Shown: positions 27,141-39,316 of the stretch, one piece after another
Numbering within the stretch: the first letter of the stretch is position 1
Layout of the letters: every line of letters starts with the position of its first letter
Assembly: GCA_030141605.1 (NCBI GenBank)
Contig: JAQGDQ010001019.1
Coordinates: 25,001-69,965 of the forward strand
Source: Tubiluchus corallicola
Lineage: Eukaryota; Priapulida; Priapulimorpha; Priapulimorphida; Tubiluchidae
Direction: 5' to 3'
DNA: 44,965 nt
Notes under the pieces: model-generated
Seen by the model: only the letters and a program-made list of their open reading frames with translations
Told to the model about the DNA's origin: nothing
Databases searched by the model: none
Translations under genes and position numbers: made by a program

Positions 27141-28492
27141 TGCTAATCTATTGCACAAACTACTCTGTACCTTACACATATGCCCAAAATTAATAAATTA
27201 ACAAATATACATATTATGATTAAATTGTGAAATTAACGTAAGTAATTAACGCATTAACACCTATAAATAGCTAAAAAAATTAACATGTATAAATAACTTA
27301 CACAAATAGACCAATTAACATATGAAAAAAATAAATCTTGTAAATTATGTAAACAGTTACATATGTTATAAAAACCACGTAATACAGGTTAGTTATATAA
27401 TAGATATTGAAGTTTCGACCTGGATTTTGTGTATTATAGTGGAACCCCCTTCTTTGGTAGTTTTGCTGTCATGGATCCGCCCCCCTCCAAGTGCAACGGT
27501 GAAGATTTTTAATGCTGAAATCAATATAAAAGATTTGTGCATTTTAATGCCCAGCTCTTGTCATTCACAAGCGCCTGACTAAGCAGCATCGCCAAGCGAT
27601 TACTTCAGCTTCAGCATCATCATTAAAATCATGAGAATATGCCGCATCCCGTTGCCATCGCAACTGAGAAGCCAAGCGCCGAAGAAAGATGGACGTTTCT
27701 GTGTTTCGATGCTCGTTTATTTTCATAATTTAATGTATGTATTTGTGTATTTCTATACATATATATATACACATAAATACGTCCAACATGTTATGTTATA
27801 TGTATTTATATACACACACATATATGCAGATGTACATAATGGTCCTCTGGCTGCCCTGTTGCTTGGCTAGTTGGTTAGTCGGTTAGTTGAAATGTCAGCT
27901 GACTGATTGACCTATTGGTTGAATAATTGGTTAGTTGACAAATTGGCTCGCGAGTCGATTATTGGTTAGTAAGTTGGGCGGTCGGTCAGTCGGTCGTCAA
28001 CCAGTTAGTTGTGTTGCTGCCTGTCTGTTTGATCACGTGACTGGCATTTCAAGAAAGGCTGATGTTGACCATTTTAAACTTCTCTTTATGCTATCACTGT
28101 AATAAACGTGTTCTATACACTGTTTGCTCGGCCATTGTCCGCTGACCGCTTGACCACTATCTCTGTCCGCTTGACCTCCAGTCTGCGACCTTCCCAATGC
28201 GTGCAATTGCTGCCAGTACCTCCTCGTTGCTCTTTCACTCCACTCACACTTCTTTTCCTATTCTCATAAAGGAGCAGTTTATTTTCATTGGTCGTGAACG
28301 CTTGTGCCCAGCGTGAGGCAACTTTATTTGTCTTTCGCGCCCAAAAATCAAAAATATAAACAAAACGCTTGTGGTAGCTTACAGGACCACACCTACACGG
28401 TTAAGCACGTCGTTGTGGTCCGCTTATTAACACCAGGGCGCAGGATTAACGCCCTATGTAACCCAAACGGGCGAAAAAATTCATTTACGTAG

Positions 28493-28853
28493 CGTCGAAG
28501 ATTGGGCTTTTTGCGGGAAAATGTTGCGTCGAAGATTGAGTTTTTTGCAAAAAATGTGGCAGCGAAGATTGAGCTACTTGCGGAAAATGTTGCGTCAAAG
28601 ATTGAGCTTTTTGCAAAAATGTTGCATCGAAGATTGAGCTTCGTGCAGAAAATGTTGCGTGAAAGATTGAGCTTTTTGCAAAAAATATTGCATCGAAGAT
28701 TGAACTTCTTGCGGAAAATGTTGCGTCGAAGGTTGAGTTTTTTGCAAAAAACGTGTCGTCTAAGATTGGGCTTTTTTGAAGAAAATGTAGTGCCGAAGAT
28801 CGAGTTTTTGCAGAAAATGTTGCGTCAAAGATTGAGCTTTTTGCAGAAAAAGA
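28493..28853. repeat. 33-bp minisatellite, 11 copies, open in both strands
   Basis: The unit is like cgaagattgagctacttgcg followed by gaaaatgttgcgt. Because 33 is a multiple of three, frames stay open on + (123 codons, repeat RRLSFLQKMLR) and on - (131 codons, repeat FSAKSSIFDAT). No start or splice context supports translation, so I call it non-coding by default. Alternate units have gcggaaaatg or gcaaaaaatg, hinting at a 66-bp higher-order unit. Confidence 0.85.
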
Positions 28854-29384
28854 GGCGGTCTTTTTTAGGCTGAAAAACAAAAACGGAAATCTTCTTCGAA
28901 TGACTGGTTATTAAGAAGGCCGGTCCACACATTATGCCGTTGTCGTATGAGGTCACTGACAGAAATGAGGGCAGCGAAGCCATTCTATTTATGGGAAGCC
29001 TCTTATTAGAATGCGCGTTATAAATCTTATTTGAAATAAAGTTAACGTGCAATCATTGAGCAGTTACACGATCTAAATATTCAAATAAAATTGATTTTAT
29101 AGCCGTGAAAACTGCGCCAGTTTCTTAAAACATTAATAGCAAATATGGCTGACGAATTAGTCTTACAAATTGCACAACAGCTGTCGTGCGTTGTTACGAA
29201 AATTCCCGAAAGTTTCCGAACTTGTGAACCTGTTTTCATCAAATTCTAATCTAATCAGCTGACAATTCTCAGAATTACTGAACTGAGATCCAAACAAACA
29301 ATTATTTACTGTAATTTCAGTATGACAGCATCCACGTACGAAATCATTTGAGGTACCACAAAATAAGCCTCTTCGCGGTTTCGT

Positions 29385-29539
29385 TGTGCGCACGCGCAGT
29401 TGTTATAGGTCAAAAGTAAAGTGTACCACAGCAACGCGTCTTAGCTACAACCGTCACGTGACATGTGTGTAAAGCAAGGCCCAGTTTATTAACGTCTGTT
29501 GTTTTACGTGGATTTTACTTAATTATGCAATAGTCTGTA
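29385..29539 (+). promoter_or_regulatory. Housekeeping-type promoter candidate
   Basis: An NRF1-type site (TGCGCACGCGCA, 29387-29398) is followed by a bHLH-zip palindrome (TCACGTGA, 29454-29461). About 80 bases later comes an ATG with a short open frame and a good splice donor. A CRE (TGACGTCA, 29768-29775) follows in the downstream sequence. Confidence 0.4.
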
Positions 29540-29576
29540 ATGGATCTTGCTTGGGAACAAGAAAAAGATGAACTAG
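29540..29576 (+). CDS. Possible first coding exon of an unidentified gene
   Basis: ATG at 29540 opens MDLAWEQEKDEL. The frame meets a strong donor (CTAG|GTAAGG, GT 29577-29578) after 12 codons plus one base, phase 1. Support comes from the promoter-like motifs just upstream. I do not recognise the peptide and found no following exon. It does not resemble the expected N-terminus of LYAR (a C2HC finger). It may be chance. Confidence 0.25.
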
Positions 29577-30277
29577 GTAAGGATCTATACCTAGCATTTG
29601 TTAATTGTGTTAATTACTATGTACAGTAGCATGGGGTGTGAGGCGTTATCAAGTGTATACAAAGGCGTTGTCTGGCGCACTTAACCTTTGACCTTTTCAC
29701 TATCATCATTAATGGCTGGAACTGTGAAACGGCTTATTGTTTTGCGACTGACGAATGGCGTCATTAATGACGTCACTTCATGATTTCTGCTAATTTCGCA
29801 AAGGCAGACCTCTTTCAAAGAAACAAAGCGTACTTCGCGCCGATTGGAACACCCGTGTTTAAAACCTGCGAATGTTTCGAAAAATATCCCCATGTCTACG
29901 CTTACAGAGAATGTAACCTGATCTAGTTTCACTGATTTCCATTTAGTTGAACTTTGCTCGTTAGAAGTGTGGACTTCCGTTTAGGTTGCGTCACGATTAC
30001 GTCATGAAAGGCAGAATTATTTGCCATGAATATATAGTGTAAATAGTAATTTCAATTCGGATTTATGTTCTTTATAGCGAGAATGGCCACTACGAAATGT
30101 AGTGCTGAAAATTTGTTCACAAGTTTGAAAACTTTCCAGCATTTATAATGGAATATGTAAAAATTATTTGAATTTATTTAAAAGAATGGCCTATATATTC
30201 ATATTGTATATACAGTAGACGTGCGTAGCACATTATTTAGATGTACATTGATTTTATGTATTATATTTAAATGTTGT

Positions 30278-31068
<791 letters not shown>

Positions 31069-31617
31069 TACGATAATATCTCAGAAAAATAATATGCGAA
31101 ATGCAAATACGTTTATTAATTAATGAACAAATATAATAATAACAACTTTTTACAGGTTTCAATATAACATTATATATACAAACGTATATTTGCAATTCGT
31201 GTATTATCTTTAACGTTGACTATAATTAATGACAAACTTGTGCTACCTGACAGAAACCGGATTAAATTTTGTTTACGTTTATTGATTATTATACAGCAAA
31301 AAGTATATAACAGCTTAAAATGGACGTGTAGTTTCGCGTGTCTGTGGCACTGTGGTTTTGACCATAGAGATGCCCACCGTAATCCAAGGCAAGCATGCTG
31401 CCGTCAAAGTGGTGTTTTTTCTGTTTATCTCTAAATCGTTTGATTACTCTGGTCTGATTACTTTGCGAGTTTTGATAAATAATCAGCGAGTACTCGGCAA
31501 CGGAAGCTGGGTTTACGAGCACTCGGTAGAAAAAGAAGAAAAACATACAAGAGAGAGAGGGGGGGTGGAAGCGAGCTTACTTGAGGTAGTCTATCGTGTT
31601 GGGGGAGAGGATGTGAG

Positions 31618-31964
<347 letters not shown>

Positions 31965-32639
31965 TTCCATCACTGATGTTTACGAAAGCAAGACCTTCAC
32001 CTTGTATTGGCTTGGTTAATGACTCCCATCGTGACTGAAGTTATTACTCATTAAAGGTGAAACGAGAGCATATCAACAAAGGACATCCTTGGAAACAAAA
32101 TATTTAGTTTGAGTTTAGCTCAAATTTAAACTTTTACGATCACTCATAAGGCCACATCGTTAATAGTAGTCAAGGTGAGATAAATACTGTAGGACAGCAG
32201 GTAACATCTACCTGATAATTAGGTTGAAAAACTTTGTGATCCGGTTCCGCATACCTGTAATAAAATCGTGATTAACTCACCTGATGATACGGTCACCTCC
32301 AAAAATCACAACCACAATAAAATAAGAGCGAAAGACACACTGCTTAGAGACAAAGATTCGCTTTTAGCTTCAAATTGTTAGCGTCACATTGCCTGCCAAT
32401 TGTTTAATAGATAGTCGAAAATTAAATTTTGTGAGAAAATTTGCAAAGTCTTGCAAATTGAGAATTCCAAAGATATGCTATTATGTAAATAACAGTCAAG
32501 TAAATTTAAGATTTAAATTTGGTTGTACTGTAGATCTAAACGAAAAGGTAAAGTTAAAGGTTAAGAACTCATTTAAAGATTATGTTTTAAGATACATATT
32601 ATAGCTTCTTACAACACTGTATACTGTAATATAATTACA

Positions 32640-32766
32640 AGGGAACTACAATGTGCGGTTATTATAAAGTTGAATGTCTGTAGATGTGTTATTTTACTAA
32701 CATGGTTTTACTAATATCTGTTGTCTGTATAAAGCTGTATATTTTTATACGAAATAAACTCCTTAT
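32640..32766 (+). mobile_element. Possible LINE 3' end with microsatellite tail
   Basis: The sequence ends tacgaaataaactccttatg and runs directly into (ATG)n. An AATAAA signal next to a short tandem tail is typical of the 3' ends of several LINE clades. No reverse transcriptase is visible, so this is inference from the tail alone. Confidence 0.25.
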
Positions 32767-33045
<279 letters not shown>

Positions 33046-33477
33046 CTTAGAACAGAAACTGTTTATATCTTAGAATCTCACACTTGTTTGCTGTCAAACA
33101 AAGCAGAGGCTCCTTTCTGTAGCTCCTCTGTCACCACTTTCATTAAAATTAAACTAATTATAATTACAATTTGGTATTTACACTCAGTGATAAGATAAGA
33201 CGTAGTTTGCGTACACCAAAAATTGCCTAATTGGCCTGCGTATGTGAAATTTTTGTTGACTTTGAAGTAAACGTATACTAAAACTATACCGCGAATTAAG
33301 CTTCTTATTGTGTGATAGAAACTCGTTTTAATTTTTCTGTTTTATTGAGTTTATCCTTTTAAGTGATTAAAATGTTCAACGTCCTACTGCACTGTTAATT
33401 CTATTGTTCTATGTAAGTGAAGTTTTAAAGCAAATTTACTTTTAAATCATTGAAAGTTTAACAGAGGCAGGCCTATT

Positions 33478-33501
33478 ATGCAAATGAGTTTGCATGCAAA
33501 T
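33478..33501. promoter_or_regulatory. Paired POU octamer motifs
   Basis: Two exact ATGCAAAT octamers (33478-33485, 33494-33501), 16 bases apart, are part of a palindrome tttgcatgcaaa. This is motif evidence only. Confidence 0.25.
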
Positions 33502-33655
33502 TACGTTTTATCTTACAATGGGGGTAAATACCAAGTTGTAATTACAATGCGTTTAACTGTTCTAGCTTTAGGAGCTGTCTAGCAAAACATTTCAAATGTT
33601 AGTAAACGTGGATTTGCAAAAGTACCAGTTCGTGCTCAACAGAAGAAGGTAAAGC

Positions 33656-33986
33656 TAGGGGAACGAGCATCGAACGTTCGAATTCGAATTGGTGCTTCTA
33701 TTGGTGGATCTTTGTAAAAACGCTTTTTATTGAGGGTTCGAAAATTCGTTCGAAAATCTTGCAAACTGAATTCGAATTCGATGAAATACTGAAATCCGGT
33801 TTGATTCGAATTCGAAAAAAACAAATTCGATTTGAATTCGAAATATTAAAGTTCGCTTTTATTCGAACTCGAAAGTCACAAATTCGATTCGATTCAATTT
33901 CGATATACTGAAATTCGGTTTGATTCGAACTCGAAAGTCAAAAACTCGATTCGAATTAGATTTCTGGTAAAGAAAGCTCACCCCTA
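33656..33986. mobile_element. hAT-type MITE
   Basis: The element has short terminal inverted repeats (taggggaacgagc at the left; taggggtgagc as reverse complement of the right). It is flanked by 8-bp direct repeats ggtaaagc (33648-33655) and gctaaagc (33987-33994), matching at 7 of 8. Eight-base target duplications and TAGGGG-type ends are typical of hAT elements. The interior is rich in attcgaattcgaa motifs and is partly duplicated (ggtttgattcgaa-tcgaaa). It has no coding capacity. Confidence 0.7.
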
Positions 33987-34084
33987 GCTAAAGCTGTAAA
34001 ACAAAAAATGGCGATAAGATTATTTATCGACATAATAAAATCGACACATCGACATCCCCATTTGAAACTACTGCATATAATAAT

Positions 34085-34330
34085 CCTAATTTCTGAATAA
34101 TTGTATTGTTTTGTTTAGATTTCGGTATCTAACTTTATTATTTTTTGTTTTCAGTTTTTTTTGGATAATTTGTATCATTTATACTGTTTTTATTATTTTT
34201 TCTTATTTGTTTTTGTTTTCGTTATCTGCAGCATCACCGTTAATTGTTAATATAACAATCTATTTATAAGAAAGGGCAGGAGACTAGATGACCCTATGGT
34301 CCTTCCCTGCCCTGCTCCATGATTATAATT
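34085..34330. other. T-rich segment ending in a strong stem-loop
   Basis: agggcagg (34273-34280) pairs with cctgccct (34306-34313), and inside it gacc pairs with ggtc around ctat. The T-rich run followed by a GC-rich hairpin resembles 3' ends of some LINEs, but no coding part is present. Confidence 0.3.
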
Positions 34331-34889
34331 ACTTAATATTTAAAAAAAACTTTTGATGTTAAACTAATTGGGGAAAATAAATGTTCTACGTCTGTGCCCA
34401 TAACAGCAGCTTTTAGACGTGATTCATTTCGACTCTACATTCCTGTCCAGCCGCTGAACTACAATCCACCTACTTTGTACGCAAAAGTTTTACTATTTGA
34501 CCTCAGGCTGTATCTCAGCTAGCCGTAAAAAGGGGACAACCGCGTCATAATGAAGTACACGTTGTAGACGATCTTGGCCTCAATGTTGAACATTGTTATA
34601 GGCAAGTCATAGATCTGAAAGTGAATTAATTATCAGTCGGCGGATCGTTTTCAATGATAATAGCCCCGGGTAAATGAGAGCATGAGTGAAAGTGAGCTGG
34701 CTGGCTGGTGGTGACACGGTTACCTCGTGACCTGGTGCCTTAGAAGAATAGCCAATCGTGAAAAGTTTGACGTGTTTTTTCGCTTATCCTGCTACTTTAA
34801 TTGACTTAGCACTCCGGTGCAAATGACCAACAATTCGTGTATTCTTAACATGTAAATGAGTTCCAAATTACGTTCCTGTGTTTGACGCC

Positions 34890-35240
34890 TTCTGTTGTAC
34901 CTTTTGATGGAATTATTTTGGTAATTTGAAGGGGACGAATAGGTAATTGTAGCGTAGGTGGGTTTTCTGCCTGAAAATCTTAATATAGCTGCCTTAGGAA
35001 CTAATGATCTAATGCATTAATAAAGATTTACAACATCTGAGACCAAACTTAACAATAGCATAACAGGAGTTAAAAAATTTAGCTGCAGACAGGAAACAGT
35101 GGAGTGTTCTAATAGAGTATAGGGGGCCCTATGTGTACAATAAATGTTTAGAGCACCAGAACCTTTTGTTGTACCTTTTGACGCCACATTGGATGAAATT
35201 GTTTTGGTAACTTGAAGGGGACGAATAGGTAATTGTAATG
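34890..35240 (+). repeat. Direct duplication within an interspersed repeat
   Basis: gttgtaccttttgatggaat...ggggacgaataggtaattgta (about 34893-34951) returns as gttgtaccttttgacgccac...ggggacgaataggtaattgta (about 35168-35239). The second copy runs straight into a family A copy. Confidence 0.65.
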
Positions 35241-35343
35241 CATGTTCGAAAAATGTTTCCACACAAAGTTATATTGCTTAGCATTACGCTTACCTATTTG
35301 AAAGACTTGTGAAGTTGAAAAAGACAGAGACAAAGAAAGAGTA

Positions 35344-35413
<70 letters not shown>

Positions 35414-35815
35414 GCGAAGTTGGAAAAGAAAATTCTTAGTAATTTAGAGTAGCGTTCTCGTCACCAGGTAAAACGTCATTGGCTCACCTTCCCAAAATAC
35501 ATCACCGACTCACGGAAAATCCTATTTTTAATCTTGTAGACAATATGACGTAGCTTAAACTTTGCTTAGCTGGTGAAGTGTGCACTGCGCATGCTCTGAT
35601 GATTTTTTCAAACTCAAACAACTTTATCTAAACTTGTTTCAAATCATCTACCGTCAAAATGGCTGCGACTAATGGTCATCGCTGTAGTTCAAATTTTCAA
35701 GTTTTATGTAGCGTTACTGCCCTTCCTAGAATAAGACTGCATGTAGGTGATATATAACATTTTGAAACGAAATTTTTAGGTTTGTATAAAAAAAGGTTGT
35801 CCCTGCGCTTTGAAC
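35241..35815 (+). mobile_element. Repeat family A, solo copy with internal (GA)n
   Basis: Landmarks of family A occur in order: cacacaaagttatattgctt, gcattacgcttacctatttg, tcattggctcaccttcccaa, atctaccgtcaaaatggctg and aatggtcatcgctg. A (GA)n tract (35341-35410) lies inside, flanked by a duplicated gacttg(t/c)gaagttg. Confidence 0.7.
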
Positions 35816-35939
35816 AAATGAATCGTTGTTCAGTCTTTGTTTCTTTTTTTCTTTCTCTTGCTTTAAGGCTAAAAAATGATTGGCTAATCGTTTGTCGATT
35901 TAAATTTTAGGAAGAGTTTGAAATGTGTTGCTGTGTTGA

Positions 35940-36090
35940 CATTTTTATGTCCTCTCAGCCACGCGGCTTTAATATATTGAAGTTAAGCTACAGTCTTTAA
36001 ATGTTAGAAAAATACACAAATCTGTGATTATTCGGATGCTTGTATGTTGTCTAAATAAAATCTTGAAATCTTGAAATCTTGCCATTACGA
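35940..36090 (+). mobile_element. Possible LINE 3' tail, (TCTTGAAA)n
   Basis: gtctaaataaaatcttgaaatcttgaaatcttg: an AATAAA signal is followed at once by an 8-base repeat. This is a typical LINE 3'-tail arrangement. No coding part is seen. Confidence 0.3.
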
Positions 36091-37353
36091 CGCAGCTGAT
36101 ACATTCTCCTTTTAGTCCACTTGAAAGACCAAATCTATTTATAACCAAAACAAGTTTCAACAATTTCAATAATTCGATTTGGGCAATAAAGAGACATTCT
36201 TGCAATCTTAGAAGTTGTACTTTTAACTTTTACAACCATTGTAAGCACTGCATGGGTCGCAGACACTGCTGGGTTTCTTATGACATCTACTGCCTAATAT
36301 TTCATATTTTATTGGGAAACTTTGATGTTCTGTCTTTAGTTTAAATCATCGAATTTGTATCATTGTATACTACATATATATATATATAGTTCATTTTTTA
36401 TTATATAATAATTACATCCCGAAACTGAAACATAGAAATACAGACTTAATTGATTTGTTGTTTTCTGGTACCTTTCCCGTCATTTTGCCAAAAAACGTTC
36501 AAGAAATTATGCATCAGCTACTATAAGTTTTTAAGTTGGTGTTCACGAAAGTTGCAAGCAAAAAATGCTTTACAAAATAACTATTATTATCTTCAAATAT
36601 CTTAGAACAAACATTTAAAATTTACCTTGATTATGCAAATCTACATGTACGAGTTTAGAAACTTAGCTTACGGTTATTATAATTAGAAAAACTGAGCTCT
36701 AAGATAAATACTGAAACTTGTAAAGGATACCTGTAGTTGGCTGCCACCTTCAGGTGCTCTTGTTAAAATTGTTGAACTTCCTCTTTCCTGCTTAAATTTT
36801 CATTGGCTTCTACAGTCTTTATGAATGCATAATCTCTAAACCTGTTTTCACACCTAAATGATTTCACTTGTAGTTCTGGTCACTTGGTTTTCTGCTTTTC
36901 AATATGACACTACTTCACTGTTTATGTAGACATTTCAGAATAAAATCTTAAAACTAAATCTCAAGTTTTTTGGTTTCTTCAAACCACATGTAGTTTAATT
37001 AGCGGGTAACAAAATAAGGTCAATCTTGATTTAACTAGAAATTGCATTTAGATTTTATGTGAAATACAGGTCAAAATTGTTATGAAATGATAAAAACACT
37101 TTGGGTTAATAATGCTATTAATCAACAACAGGAGTTAAATACATTTTGATTTGAGTTCAACTTCATTATTTCTAGGTTTATTGATTAAGAACAAATCTAC
37201 TGACTTGGACAATAATACTAAATAATATAATTCTCAATATACTGATAAGACAAACATTTAGCTATGCAGGTTTTTTAGTAATTTTATAAAGGAGAGATAA
37301 GACTTGTGCAATCTGTGAACTAACATTTTTGGACTGTATTTATTGCTTTATAG

Positions 37354-37468
37354 GGGCAGTTCATACGCTGAGCATATCAAATGTATAAGCGAAGATGCTA
37401 AGTATTCAGGTAAAGATTTCAAGGCCAAAATCAACAAAGGTGAAGTGAAGCAGGAGCTATGGATGCAG
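37354..37468 (+). CDS. LYAR: LYAR, internal exon a (end of zinc-finger region)
   Basis: LYAR is a nucleolar and nuclear C2HC zinc-finger protein linked to ribosome biogenesis and cell growth. This exon reads G-S-S-Y-A-E-H-I-K-C-I-S-E-D-A-K-Y, then KDFKAKINKGEVKQELWMQ. It aligns directly with the family pattern GDDY..H.KCISED.KY.GK, K.HKGD.KQ..W. The H and C of HIKC are the last zinc ligands of the second LYAR finger. The acceptor is tgctttatag|G, where one base completes a codon from the missing upstream exon (phase 2 intron). The donor follows CAG at 37469, phase 0. The upstream exon with the first fingers must exist but was not seen. Confidence 0.93.
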
Positions 37469-37779
37469 GTAACGTTGCACGCTAAACTAACAAATCTTTT
37501 TCAGAAAATTCAGAACTTGGCTAAAGCTATTACTTTCATTCTTGCTTGCAATTCTCTATTTGGTAATGTCACCCTTCTTATAAACTATGTTTGTTAGTCA
37601 ATTGTGCCATTTCCATTGTAATATCTTGTTGGCATCCTTCTGTCTCGGAAGACAATGGAGTGTGCGCCAAGAGAGTCAGTTATTGATCACATTGATGGAG
37701 CTGCAGAGCAGATTATTGCTAAGGCAGATTGGAAACAGTGTCTGCTGAAACTGAAAAGGCACTATATGCTATTTTTCAG

Positions 37780-37884
37780 AACATACGGAATGCCAGTACG
37801 GACGCTAAACATCCTCGCCTGGCCAACTTGTTTCGCAAAGTTCTGGAGTACGACAACGTCCCGAGAAAAAAAGCCAAGTTTGAG
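37780..37884 (+). CDS. LYAR: LYAR, internal exon b
   Basis: The 35 codons begin NIRNASTDAK and end LEYDNVPRKKAKFE, matching the highly conserved FDNVPRKKAKF block of LYAR. The acceptor is a strong polypyrimidine site (gctatttttcag|AAC) and the donor follows GAG at 37885. Both are phase 0 and agree with exon a. The reading frame stays open about 55 bases upstream of the acceptor, and another frame from 37655 overlaps. The spacing to NVPRKK (25 residues versus about 26 in human) favours the acceptor chosen. Confidence 0.93.
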
Positions 37885-37929
37885 GTGTTTGTTATAATTG
37901 TTTGACAAACTTTTGTAAAACTGTTTAAA

Positions 37930-38803
37930 ATTGAATTGATGTAAATGCTTTGCAGTTGCACACGGGCATGATTAAGTATTCGTTGATGTAAATGCTTTAC
38001 AATTGCACACGGACATGATTAAGTATTCGTTGACGTAAATGCTTTGCAGTTGCACACGGGCATGATTAAGTATTCGTTGACGTAAATGCTTTGCAGTTGC
38101 ACACGGGCATGATTAAGTATTCGTTGACGTAAATGCTTTGCAGTTGCACACGGGCATGATTAAGTATTCGTTGATGTAAATGCTTTACAGTTGCACACCG
38201 GCATGATTAAGTATTCGTTGATGTAAAGGCTTTACAATTGCACACGGACATGATTAAGTATTCGTTGACGTAAATGCTTTACAGTTGCACACCGGCATGA
38301 TTAAGTATTCGTTGATGTAAAGGCTTTACAATTGCACACGGACATGATTAAAAGTATTCGTTGATGTAAATGCTTTATAGTTGCACACGGTCATGATTAA
38401 GTATTCGTTGATGTAAATGCTTTACAGTTGCACACGGGCATGATTAAGTATTCGTTGATGTAAATGCTTTATAGTTGCACACGGACATGATTAAGTGTTC
38501 GTTGATGTAAGTGCATTACAGTTGCACACGGACATGATTAAGTATTCATTGATGTAAATGCTTTACAGTTGCACACGGACATGATTAAGTGTTCGTTGAT
38601 ATAAATGCTTTACAGTTGCACACGGACATGATTAAGTGTTCGTTGATGTAAATGCTTTACAGTTGCACACGGACATGATTAAGTATTCGTTGGTGTAAAT
38701 GCTTCACAGTTGCACACGGACATGATAAAGTGTTCTTTGATGTAAATGCTTTACAGTTGCACACAGACATGATTAAGTATTCGTTGATGTAAATGCTTTA
38801 CAG
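37930..38803 (+). repeat. 47-bp minisatellite, about 18 copies, in LYAR intron
   Basis: The unit is ttgatgtaaatgctttacag followed by ttgcacacggacatgattaagtattcg. Copies differ at few positions (cag/tag, ggg/gga/ccg). Each unit contains a splice-acceptor-like tgctttgcag or tgctttacag. The array ends just before the inverted-duplication arm. Confidence 0.97.
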
Positions 38804-39011
38804 TAAATACCTTTGGCACCAGGTTGGCTGCAGGAGCTGCCGGAGCCAGTGAACATGATGGACTGGTCCGCCTTCGGGGCTCCACTCCTGATTTGCAAGG
38901 TTTACTCCTCTACACATGTCCGTTGCGTCACTTGATCTCCTCCACCCTCTACCCTTTGGCTGCTTGTGCAGCTCCTCCGCCTAGTGTCGAGATACAGTGT
39001 GGGCATCCCGC

Positions 39012-39135
39012 AAGCCTACAGCACCTGGTATTCCTAGATGGTCACCCCTCCAAGTACTAACCAGACTCCAGGTTGCTTAACTTCAGTGTTTTCGACTTGA
39101 TTTGTTTTCAATGTGTAGTTAGTTCATCGTTTACT
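39012..39135 (-). mobile_element. 5S rRNA-derived element (SINE3-like) or 5S pseudogene, arm 1 copy
   Basis: On the minus strand, 39084-39012 reads gaagttaagcaacc, ctggttagtacttggagggg, tgaccatctaggaatacc, aggtgctgtaggctt. This is a close match to the 3' half of animal 5S rRNA, including the internal promoter region. The 5' half (to about 39135) is strongly diverged. GC-rich sequence continuing to about 38820 could be the SINE body. Mismatches and the missing 5' half make a functional 5S gene unlikely. Confidence 0.7.
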
Positions 39136-39238
39136 TCACATTTGCAATCACATTGTGATTCTGAATGGAACGTATAAAAAGAAAAAGGCGTTAGCTTTGG
39201 ATTCGCTTTTATAGATTCAATTATTACTTCTTTTGCAG

Positions 39239-39316
39239 AACTTCTTGAAGAACAGCGTGAAGATAACAGACGGAACACTTATTGACCAAGCTTGGGAAGT
39301 ATTCTCTTCAAACAAG
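39239..39316 (+). CDS. LYAR: LYAR, internal exon c (symmetric, 78 bases)
   Basis: The 26 codons NFLKNSVKITDG, TLIDQAWEVFSSNK align with the conserved LYAR segment NWMKNSLKVHNESILDQVWNIF that follows KKAKF. The acceptor is ttcttttgcag|AAC and the donor AAG|GTATGC. Both ends are phase 0 and the length is a multiple of three, so skipping it keeps the frame. The whole exon lies inside arm 1 of the long inverted repeat. An unaltered antisense copy lies at 44530-44607. Confidence 0.93.

Noticed and set aside
27860-28025. Telomere-like ggttagt/ggttagtc repeats
   Set aside because: They are degenerate GTTR-type microsatellite sequence with no regular TTAGGG or TTAGG unit.
29681-29932. 83-codon minus-strand frame
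   Set aside because: No family is recognised and there is no start or splice context. It overlaps a CRE-containing, promoter-like region.
32389-32604. 71-codon frame on the + strand, and KDMLL-like string near 32470 as NR2F C-terminus
   Set aside because: The KDMLL string is in another frame and lacks any of the conserved neighbouring residues. The 71-codon frame has no recognisable family.
37655-37897. 80-codon frame (MECAPRESVID...) as a LYAR exon
   Set aside because: It is in a different frame from the conserved NVPRKKAKF block that it overlaps, and it has no family match.
37930-38803. Possible CRISPR-like array (47-bp and 20-bp tandem units)
   Set aside because: The units are directly adjacent with no unique spacers, and the genome is animal. 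These are minisatellites.
38975-39135. Functional 5S rRNA gene
   Set aside because: The 5' half is too diverged and the copy sits in a larger repeat.
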